Shown: positions 54,646 to 64,000 of the stretch, piece after piece
Numbering within the stretch: position 1 is the first letter of the stretch
Layout: each line of letters opens with the position of its first letter
From: Prostheceraeus crozeri
Taxonomy: Eukaryota > Platyhelminthes > Polycladida > Euryleptidae
NCBI GenBank assembly: GCA_907163375.1
Contig: CAJQUW010014359.1
Coordinates: 434,001 to 498,000, forward strand
DNA length: 64,000 nucleotides
Direction: 5' to 3'
Position numbers and translations under genes: made by a program
Notes under the pieces: model-generated
What the model was told of the DNA's origin: nothing
The model's database searches: none
The model's input: the letters and a program-made list of their open reading frames with translations, nothing else

Positions 54646-57600
54646 GGTGCCCTTAACATCTTGCTACATGAACACGAGTAAGTCTGATACAAATTCTCTA
54701 AAATAGGTTTATGTATGACAGCATTGACATTGATAATAGACCATAATTTATGCCTTCGTTTGAAAGCATTTGGGCAATACTGCAAGTTGCACGCAACACT
54801 CAGACTTGAAGAATCACAGAAGGAGCAGGTATTGGCAATGGCAGTCCTTGCAGCCAGCAAGTATTTGCAGTTTTGTTCTTTATTTGCTTTCAAAATGAAA
54901 AAAATAGTGAAGCTTCTTGCAATAGACTAATAGTTCACAACACGGGTAACAAGTTTAGTAGCTTTTGAAAAGTTAGATAGCAAGCTAAAGGAAGGGCTCA
55001 TCCATCAAAGCGGATATTTTGTACACTCGGTAACAGTGGAGAGATCGATCGCTTCGGACGAAAGGGCAATGGGACAGGTGTCATTAAAAATTATTCTATC
55101 GAGGGGACAGCTATTGGCTGCACACTTTTGCTTCAGGCTGTCAGTTGTCATTTCGAGATAAATCTTACCAATTGGGGTTTGGAGATCGCAGGACTCGTCG
55201 GAAGACTTCAGAAGTTCTAAGGTGTGTTGTGTTGGTCACGTATTGAAGGAGCTTCTCTGGAAAGGTGGTGTTGTGCATATTTAGCCCTACCTTGACTAAT
55301 CATTGTGCAACATAGGAACCATCTGCCTTTCTTTTGGCATTTAAATTGTCTTTCGACTATTGTTTGGGATGCAGGCCATATAAGCATAGGTTGGATAGCT
55401 GATCCGCAAATAGAACTTTGAGATATCGGATGCAAACCTCCCTTATGCACACCATGTTTACTGGCATCCATAGTGCCATCCATAATTCTGCATCACGGAC
55501 ATTATAATACTTTTGTTTAGTTCTAAAATGCTAAAATCGTCAACGTCACACATATTGACAACCTGAGACCATATTCAAAGTACAATTTTAATAATCCTCG
55601 CTTATACTTAAGTACTACTGTCAAGCTTGCTATTTAGTATTAGTTAGCTACTTAGTATTTAGTTGTGTAGCATACTGTTACTTATTCAAGTACATGGGAA
55701 TAATCTTCAATTAGCACTCAGAGACTCTAAAGATGCTGACTCAAATAAACTAGCATGTGCACTCAAATTCCTTTCTCAAGTACGCTAATGTATATTATCA
55801 TCTTTTGCTGAAGTACATAAATCCCATCTTCAAGATACAAAGATCATCCATTATGGTTTGCTCATTTCAGTATGAAAGATTAAATCTCGGAGCAAACCTG
55901 CTAGCGGAAATGTGTGATGAATAATACCCTGCTGATACTATTAAAAAATGATAATGATAGTGTTTCTCAATTTATTCTTATCTCTTCAATCGGTTGGACT
56001 CAAAGCAACGTCAATTAAGACAGAACAGCGTATTGTAAATATTGTTCACAATTTATCACATGGAATTCGTTTTTCTGAAGATTATCGCAAGGCAATCAAT
56101 TTCATCATCTTAGTGTGAAGTCTACAACAACTCGTACATGCATTTTCATAAACTGAATTAAAACAGCAAAATGATAATTCATCATAAAAATGATTTGTAG
56201 GCTTTAATGTTATTAAAGTGCCGAAAAGTTCGTTGTTTAAAGTCTATTTGGATGGCTACTTACAATTCATTCACCCATTTTATGGGCCTACATTCACATT
56301 CGAATGGATGCTGAAGATTTCCCGCTAGGCCTTAATTCTCTGTCAGGAACCATCCCAGGTCCATTGACCCACAGATCCATGGGTTTCATCCCAATGGCCA
56401 TTCCTGTCGAAGGTAGCGTTCGTTTACCAGAAGTTTTGCCCACTAGCTCCCATAAGACATGATCTCCCAGTTCAAAAATTAATAAACGGATCATCCACTC
56501 GATTGAAGGATTTCGCACGCATATCACTGTAGGCTCAAAATCGATTTTGTGTTAATTATGAAACAATGATGACGCCTCTCAGTCGGTACTGAATTAGAAA
56601 TCCCAGTAATCAAATAAAGATTCAAACAACAGTATTCAAAGGCTATCTTTGATGGTGTACATTCTTATAATGCATCTTTTCATCCATCGTTCAACCACTC
56701 TATGCTATTCTTGTGTATACTGTCAATTACTTGTAGTCCTCAAACATAAATTATTTTTAATTGAAAATAACATAGTCATGAAGATTGTCATAGTACGTGT
56801 ATGTAGTCTCTGTTAATTGAACTTCCTCAATCGCTGCCAAGACCTCGTCACTCAGGTCATATCTCGCACTGTTTCAATTTTTGTAATATCACAAGTAAGT
56901 AATACCTTCCAAATATATCAATCTCTTGCGGTGTCAGTCATCATATTTTGTAAAATATAGTCTTAAATCTTAATCCGCAAATATGCATGGTGTCTAGAAA
57001 TATCCTTGTAAAAGATTATTGCGCGTTCGAGATCAAACCGAAATTTATTAATCCTTTCCTGCTGTTTGACAACAAACCACAGACGATTATCCTCTAAATT
57101 GAAATTAATTTTCATTTTCTGACAGCGTGCTTCAAATGTGATTGAAAATGACATGGTTTACATCAGGCAGACCTGCGTCTCTAATGAAAAAAGGAAAAAG
57201 TTTATCGTTGAATTGTTTAAGAGCTGCATGCAGTAATCAGGTTGACAATGAAGATAATAATGGCTCAGTTAGATATTTTTTCACTTTTCATTGTTGATAC
57301 ATTTCGATTGAGATTCTATTTTCGTGCAACTTATATATTCTTTTTTTCCAATCCATCTGTTGCACGAGATAGTGTTGTAATGCAACTAGGGTTTCACAAG
57401 AAATCAAATTTACGATATCAAGTTACCTATCAAGATGTAGTCCCATATTTTTGCAAAATTCCGAAACAAAAGTATCATATATACATTGTGTTCGTGCAGA
57501 TATTCTATCTGTCCCATACTCTTCTCTTCATAGATCTTCTATCTCAAACGAAATGCCATGCCCATTGAAAAGATATCTCATGCAAAAGCATGACTTGTGC

Positions 57601-58171
57601 AAAGTAGGTATATAAGGGACTTGTGAGACTTCATTTACACAATATGTAGACTGAACACATTGTATGCATGGAATTCACTTCCTTAATATGTCCAGATGGA
57701 AATGTTAAACGGTTTCAGAGTCTGATTGATCTGTTGAACAAGAATTCAATAATATGCATCTGACGATCAATTTAGTATAGATCATTGGCTAATTAAACAC
57801 AAATAATTAAATTTTGATGAGACCCTGTCCTGATGAGAACTAAAGATTTTCGATTGCTTCGTAAATGTAATTTTGTTGTGACCATTGGATGAACCAGTTA
57901 CAAAAAAGTAGAACTTAAGTTTGTCAGTCGTGACCGATGACTAAGTAGAAATGTGAAATCTTCAGCATGCCGACACTTATTCCACACAACGCCTCACTAT
58001 GCACAGGAAAATAGCGAAATACAAAGGAAGTGGATATTGTATAACAACGTGACATTGGTTGATAAATGGAAAATACTTCAAGAAAAATGAAATATATAGG
58101 GTATTAGAAGTGCTTGTGACACAGCTATTAGGTGAGCATTATCAAATATATTGGAACTATCGGCACTTACT
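54646..58171. other. Intergenic, no supported feature
   Basis: About 3.5 kb, AT-rich. Minus-strand frames at 55217-55483 (88 codons) and 56294-56527 (77 codons) are somewhat protein-like but I recognise neither and see no splice context that confirms them. Confidence 0.4.
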
Positions 58172-58435
58172 ACACTGTGAACTGTATACTGTAAATATCC
58201 GTTAAAATTAGCATCTAAAATTAGTTTCACGGTTTTTTTACAGTCTGAACTGTAAGTATCAGTGAAAACAGACGCTTGCTTTATCTGATATAGATGAAAT
58301 TTAACTGTTACGTCATCACTCATCATGTAGTGACGTCATAATTTTTACAGATATCTACGGATATTTTCTGTGAAGCTTTCCTGTGAAGTTTAACGGTTAT
58401 TTAAGCTGTTTTTAACGGTGTACAGTTTACAGTGT
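58172..58435. mobile_element. Palindromic MITE, ACACTGT ends
   Basis: 264 bp with inverted ends ACACTGTGAACTGTA / TACAGTTTACAGTGT and further inverted words inside (CCGTTAAAA). The centre (about 58310-58340) is itself an inverted repeat with ACGTCATCACT and AGTGACGTCAT, which includes a perfect CRE (TGACGTCA). No obvious flanking duplication, so the superfamily is unassigned. Confidence 0.6.
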
Positions 58436-58721
58436 GCAATGCAAATAGGGCCTACGATGCATTAATATTTCTTCATTTGAATCTGGTTACTATTATGGGT
58501 TTCACACTGCAGCTAATGCTAAAGGTATATGCTTAATTTAGGGCAAATTCGGCTATAGTGGACAATACTGGACACCCAATCAGTCTAAAGTGGACATTAA
58601 TCAAGGTAAAGTGGACACTTCATCTCACTGCCATTAGCCATATTTCGACACAAGATGGACTTCGTAACTTACTCATCAACAGAAATGCTAGTATAGACCC
58701 ACTTTTTTGGGTATTTAGCCT

Positions 58722-59080
58722 ACATGTTGGGCGACTTTAATCGTGTTAATATCGATGACTTTCGTATTTCATTTGGGCTTGAAAATGTAGTTCGTGAAGC
58801 AACCAGATCTGATGCTATTTTGGATATGATGCTGATTCCTGATGTTTATGTCTCTCATTATTCCCAGCCTGCTGTGCTTCCTCCTCTCGGTGCCAGTGAT
58901 CATTGCCTTATTCTTTTGAGCCCTCACAAAGAATTTGTATTCGAATCTCGATGCACAGAAGTATTCGATCTAAGAGCCTCAAACATGAACGTTTCTTTGT
59001 CATCTCTTTTGAATATAAACTGGGAAAATATTCTGGATGACCTAGACTTGAATGAAGCATGTGATCTATTTTACAATATA
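58722..59080 (+). pseudogene. LINE ORF2, endonuclease end (5'-truncated)
   Basis: Starts abruptly at LGDFNRVNIDDF, the GDFN motif of the apurinic-like endonuclease, followed by EATR...LDMML and GASDHCLIL, the SDH box with the catalytic His. The frame is open until the mariner insertion at 59081 and resumes in frame after it at 60486. The 5' truncation in mid-EN is normal for LINE insertion by target-primed reverse transcription. Confidence 0.85.
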
Positions 59081-60487
59081 TCGGGCTCCGCAAAAAAAAC
59101 TTCGCATTTGTACTGACCTGTTTTTCTGGTTGTATGTCATGCCTTATTTGTTGTCCATTCTGTCCTAGAGGGCATAATTATAGCAATATTATAGCATGGA
59201 TTACTATAACATAGCTTTTGTTGCTACCTAGCATAGCATAGCAAGCTTTGTTTTACATGTATCTATTCAATTTCATTTTCATCATTAGTCAAATTGGTCT
59301 CTCTACACCTCGATGTCATGGCTACAGCAGATTTCAAGCAGGATCATTTGTACTTTTTCATTGACACCTTGCAAGCAAATGGCTTTTCGTGTGCACAAAT
59401 GCGTACGTTACTAGTTCAGCGTTGGGGAGAAGAAAATGTTGTAAGCACTCGTCGGATACAACAAGTTGCCAGCGAATTTTCCGAAGGAAAAAGATATTCA
59501 TTTAAGAGAAAATCAGGGTCTGGAAGACCACGTACGAGCACTTCTACCTAAAACGTAGAACTAATTCGTGAGAAATTTGAAGAAAATAATCGCTTATCAT
59601 GCAGTGATTTGAGCCGAATTACGGGAATTGACTGTGATGCTGTGAACCGAATTTTGATCAGAGATTTGCATAAGAAGTCTGTATGTTGCAAATGGATACC
59701 ACATGAACTAACTCAACAAAATAAAGAAACAAGAATTGAGTGTTGCCAAACTATGATTGAAAGATATTCAAGAAGAAGATCCAGAGAAAATGTTATTGTT
59801 ATAGACGAAAAGTGGGTATACTTCAAGGATATTCCAGCTAAAGAGAACAACCGAGCCTGGGTTGATAGTGCGGGAGATAGACCTGCTGTTGCGAGGAGGA
59901 TAATTTCCGATCGCAAAGTGCTGATCATACTGGCATCAAATTACTCCAAATCAATGCATTACCTTGAGGTATTGCATGATGGAGCATCAATTAACTCTCA
60001 ACGATACATTGATTTCTTAGAAAACATGGCATCTGAGTTTGAAAGTGAGTTGCCTAGGTGGGAGATGGTTGTTCAACGCGACAACGCTCGGCCTCATGTT
60101 GCTCGTTGTGTTACTGAATGATTTGAGACCCAACACATGTCTCTACTGAAGCAGCCTCCATACTCACCAGACACAAACTTGATGGACAGATTCTTATTTA
60201 GAAATTATGAAGTGTTCAGAAGGGGACATGACTTTGAAAATTCACATGAAATTCACCACAATTTTCGTCAATACATGGATGCCATGATGAGCAGCAAGCT
60301 TCTTAAAGAACTTGAAAATTTAATTCTTCATTTGCAAAGAATCGTTGATGCAAATGGAAATTATGTTCAATAGTCACTTTGTCACTGTGTTGTATAGTTG
60401 CAACAATTACAATATCATGACTTGTCTTAAATTACAATGTAATCTGTTTTCATATGAAAAGCGAAGTTTTTTTTGCGGAGCCCTATA
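59079..60487 (+). mobile_element. Mariner-like element inside the LINE
   Basis: 1,405 bp at 59081-60485 flanked by TA. Inverted ends of about 26 bp share GGGCTCCGCAAAAAAAACTT. Its removal restores the LINE reading frame through ACAATA/TTAAAT. It contains a transposase with only two stop codons. Confidence 0.9.
59318..60373 (+). pseudogene. Mariner transposase with two nonsense codons
   Basis: A single frame of about 350 codons from the ATG at 59318 with TAA at 59549-59551 and TGA at 60119-60121 but no frameshift. The N-terminus has a helix-turn-helix type region ending SGSGRPRTS. Catalytic blocks are VIDEKWVYF (first Asp), VVQRDNARPHVA (second Asp) and PPYSPDTNLMDRFLF, where the third Asp may be in SPD or in the MDR position. 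The second stop lies between the second and third acids. Recently inactivated. Confidence 0.85.
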
Positions 60488-62474
60488 TTAAATAACGCTC
60501 TCTCTTATATACCGAAGGATATTGTAAAAAATCGTTCTTTGATAAGCCGTGGATAACGAAAACCATCAAAGTAATGATTAACGAGCGCTACAAGACTTAC
60601 ATAGCAAAGGATTGGACATTGTTTAACCATTATAAGGAGAAGGTGAAAAGCCATATATATATAAAGCCAAATCAGAATGGAGTAAATCTTTTTTGACTCG
60701 ACGCTCTATATGGGATATTTTTAAAATTGTGAACAAAAATGGTGTTGAAGACAAGGATTGGTTGTCCAAAGTCCATCCTAAGCTTCCAATCTCCAAAGTT
60801 ATAGAGAAAATGAATCATAGTCTTGCCGAACATTTCGTTGATGAACCTGCTGTTGACTTGCAGATCGCTGCCTTTACTTGCCCAGAAGCTGCGACTTTCC
60901 CTCCCTATCTTGTCGAAAGGTATCTCAAAGGTGTGAAGCCTAAGGCATCTTCCGGCCCTGACGTTATACCGCAGATTATATGGTCAAAGTTTTCTTCAGC
61001 GTTGGCAGTACCCATTACAATCATTTTCAATAAATGCCTCGCTGAGGCGGATGTTCCATTGATATGGAAAAAACCTGACATTTTACCTCTGCCTAAGTCA
61101 AATCCCCCAAAATGTGATAATATCCGTCCAATATCATTATTACCTGCACGCATTTTTGAAAAGCGGCTGATGTGTACATTGAAAGATCAATTTATCTCGA
61201 GATTTGAATCTAGTCAGTATGGCTATAGACCAAAGAGCTCGACTACTTGTGCTTTAATAGATGTTGAAAACTTTGTCACATCTTCTCTTCAGGAAAGTGA
61301 TATCATAGCCTGTCATGTACTGTCTCTAGACTTGTCGAAAGGATTTGACAGAGTATCACACTGTCTCCTTCTGAGCAAGATGATAAGATATGGCTTTGAC
61401 GATTTCACTGTGAAATTCATTAGTAACTATCTTTCAGAACGGCTTCAGCGTATTCGATGGAACGAGCACTGCAGTGATTATATCCCTGTCAAGAGTGGTA
61501 TTCCCCAAGGTTCTTCTATCGGCCCTTTGACGTTTGGATTTTTTCTGTCTGATTTGACACTTGATGGCCATGGTGATGTGCTCTTATGCAAATATGCTGA
61601 TGATATTATCATTATTGGAAAAATAAAAAATGATTGTACTGATACTCCAGTTTCATCTGCTTTGAGAAATGTACTTCAATGGATGGATGACAATAAAATG
61701 AAAATCAGTTGGTATAAGTGTCAGCAGATGCTCATTTCTCACCGAGATGTAAATCATTTATCACGATTAATGATCCCAGGTATTCAAATCGTTGACAAGT
61801 TACGCTTCCTTGGTGTAGTGTTGGATGCGAAAACTTGATTGGAGTTTTCACATAAGCTTAATTTCAAAGAAAGCATCATCAAGAATTTTCGTGCTTCGAA
61901 GCTTAAGACCTTTTTTATCGACTGTTGATCTTGTGACCATTTACAATAGTTGTCTTCGATCTATCCTAGAGTATGCAGCGCCACTTTTTGTTCGTTTGAA
62001 AAAGAAAGATGAGCACGTGTTAGAAAACATACAGCGCAGATCTCACAAAGTGATATGTGGCTCTTCGAATTGTCAATGTGTTCATTTTCTTCCTCTAAGC
62101 TATCGTCGTCTGATACTTGGTGTCAAATTGTTTACTTCTCTCGTTGAAGACTCAGAGCATCCACTACATCACTTAGCTCCTCAAGTATTACAGTATTCTG
62201 GAAAGTTTCGCATGCCAGTAAGCACCTTAGCAATGAGAAGGAACTGCTTTATTGTCACAATGATTAGGCTATTGAAAAGTGGTTTTTTGTAATCTAGGTT
62301 TTTTTGCGTACTTCCGTCAGCTTTGAAATGTGTCTTATTATTATTGTGTCTTAATATTTTTTGCTTTGTTATGTTGTATTACGAAATCTTATGTGTTGTA
62401 CCTTGACTTTTAGCCTCACGATTTCCATTATTGAGGCATTCTGAAATATACGCTTATTATTATTATTATTATTT
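60486..62474 (+). pseudogene. LINE ORF2, reverse transcriptase and 3' tail
   Basis: After a short linker (KPWITKTIK block near 60550, with a frameshift just before it), a 381-codon frame holds the full RT: KPKASSGPDVIP, IRPISLLP, LSLDLSKGFDRV (first catalytic Asp), SGIPQGSSIGPLTFG, LCKYADDIIIIG (YADD) and RFLGVVLD. A frameshift near 61830 leads into the C-terminal part (SILEYAAPLFV, ENIQRRSHKVI) that stops at 62290-62292. The 3' end is a (TTA)n tail at about 62453-62474, a LINE-like simple-repeat terminus. CR1/Jockey-type non-LTR retrotransposon. Two frameshifts make it inactive. Confidence 0.88.
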
Positions 62475-64000
62475 AGAAACTTATGTGTGTAATATACATG
62501 GACCTGCAAGCGCATAAAACACAACAGTTTGTATCAATCACATTCGACCAAACTTCAATAAACCGGCAACCATGATATATGCTATTCATAGCCTATGAAC
62601 GTATCCTAACATTTTCCCTTTATTCAGCTTGATCAGTTCGAATCATCTATATGTTGGCTATTCAACCTGGTATTTGGCCTGACATGCACATGTACATAAT
62701 TCGCGATAAATAAAAACTTTCTATGAACAACAATGTAGTAAAGTGTATGCAAGTCAAGTAATCCATCAGCATGCTAGTTAGCCCTTCCAACTTGATTTGT
62801 GAACGTAATTATAATTTTATTTGAGAATCATGCAAGATCATGAAATTGTCTCATGTTTACCACTATTGTCATCAAGAAGGATAAGTAAATGGCAAAAATA
62901 GTAGTAGTCGTTCCGTAGAAGTTGAGGACCGCCGATCCACGACTGGCTCATTTTCCAGTTCATTAGACTTAAAGCCAACTATGTTTTGATGGCCATGAGA
63001 GTGCTAACTTCAAATCATTGTCACTATTCTCTGTTTTATTTATAGATATTGAAGATCCCCTAATTTCAACTGGTTCATTTTCTTGATTACTAACCTTAGA
63101 ATTTAACTAGGCCTACATGGAGGGCTGTCAGATTTAATTGATGAATTCAGATCACTGTCACTGTATCTAGGTTTATTTTTGACCTGTATTTACATATTTA
63201 TAGTTCTAATATGTCTAGAAGTGCATTTCTTAGGCTATGATAGGCTTTAGGACTACATGAGCAGCCATCAGACTCAAGAGATAAATTCAAATCATTATCT
63301 CTATCTTAAGGCCTATTCATTTCTGCCATAACATAGATCTCTTCCGGTCCTGCTCCGAAATTGCTTAATGCAGATCAAATGCCTGTCTGAATCCCGATAT
63401 GGCATCTTGTGGAGCACAAAATAGTATTTGTCGGGACCCTTCTGAATTTATGAAAATTTCTCTAAACAGCAGCTTGTCTACAGCTATATGCAGGAGTATC
63501 GAAGTGCGAGGAATCATGAAATGATAATAGAACAAGCATGCTGCCCGACAAATTAGCAATCCTCCCCTGTATTTTGTACACAGTTAGCCTGCATAGCTAT
63601 GAGAGATGTTTTCGTACAGAAAATTGCTTCATCTGAATTATTAAGCGGAAATTACCTAGACTATGAAACAGAAATATGATTTGCAAAATACTCGCATCAA
63701 TTAAATTATGTGCGTAAAACGCTATAATCAAATAAAAATACGAACATCATGGATTTCAAAGGTACTTAAATGTTGTCCAGCTAATTTTACTGATTCAATT
63801 TCGTGTATAAGATAATGGCGTGATTATTGATAGTTGTTCATAACGTGGCTGTCATCATTGCGTTGAAGTTCTGGAGTTTTTGCTCTCTTCCTTCGCCGCT
63901 TGATCTGTTTGCTCATTTTTGTATTCCGCAGTGTGATAATATCTACGGCATGCTGATACTCATGTTTTTCCTAATCAAGCATAGCACTAATGCATTTTTC
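62475..64000. other. Intergenic, no supported feature
   Basis: AT-rich with no supported ORF or repeat structure up to the window end. Confidence 0.45.

Noticed and set aside
56294..56527. 77-codon minus ORF with G/P/M-rich tail
   Set aside because: Some protein-like feel, but no family recognised and no supporting signals; too weak to call.
1..64000. tRNA, rRNA, CRISPR or bacterial operon features
   Set aside because: None seen. Spliced genes, polyadenylation signals and transposon types are eukaryotic.

Overview
Eukaryotic DNA, most likely from a marine invertebrate. The evidence is AT-rich intergenic sequence, frequent AGGCCT/ACATGTAGGCC words, spliced genes with GT..AG introns, TATA boxes and AATAAA signals, and a dense mix of Polinton-like, Penelope-like, mariner, Tc1, piggyBac, hAT, MULE and LINE copies. 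An echinoderm or hemichordate would fit, but I cannot fix the phylum. Only two host loci are convincing: a single-exon four-TM membrane protein (8836-9759, minus) and the first exon of an arrestin-domain protein (45021-45150, plus). Nearly everything else recognisable is mobile DNA.

The centrepiece is a 13.8-kb palindromic element at 13578-27376. It has AG...CT ends and a 6-bp target-site duplication (AACATT at 13572-13577 and 27377-27382). Its arms (13578-20566 and 20617-27376) are near-identical inverted copies around a 50-bp asymmetric spacer. Each arm carries a terminal tandem-repeat zone and three compact genes. Gene A (388-aa ORF, zinc-binding N-terminus plus coiled coil) converges on gene B (142 aa). 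Gene B diverges from gene C, a four-exon gene with three zinc fingers leading into the N-terminal domain that precedes type-B DNA polymerases in metazoan self-replicating transposons and viruses (Polinton/Maverick/adintovirus type). Gene C is cut off at the centre, before any polymerase motif. The structure reads as an inverted-dimer (snap-back) derivative of one end of a Polinton-like genome that then integrated as a unit. A second, sequence-related element ends at 5067 and runs off the left edge. It has a homologous terminus but different small genes, one with a strong SUMO-interaction-like motif.

The palindrome sits inside a nest. A tandem MITE dimer (12655-28879) was hit by a Penelope-like element (12901-28003, candidate 11-bp TSD), whose reading frame was then split exactly between two codons by the palindromic element.

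Region by region: 1-5067 sister element; 6.7-7.6 kb Penelope-like relic; 8.8-9.8 kb membrane protein; 10.3-11.5 kb non-autonomous hAT; 12.65-28.9 kb the nest; 29.9-30.6 kb hAT MITE; 34.8-36.5 kb piggyBac-derived relic; 36.8-38.2 kb structurally intact mariner; 40.6-41.3 kb fold-back MULE-type MITE; 42.2-44.3 kb hAT with transposase relic; 45.0 kb arrestin-domain exon; 47.7-51.2 kb piggyBac with a Tc1 inside; 52.8-54.6 kb LINE relics; 58.2 kb MITE; 58.7-62.5 kb LINE split by a mariner. I saw no tRNA, rRNA or CRISPR.
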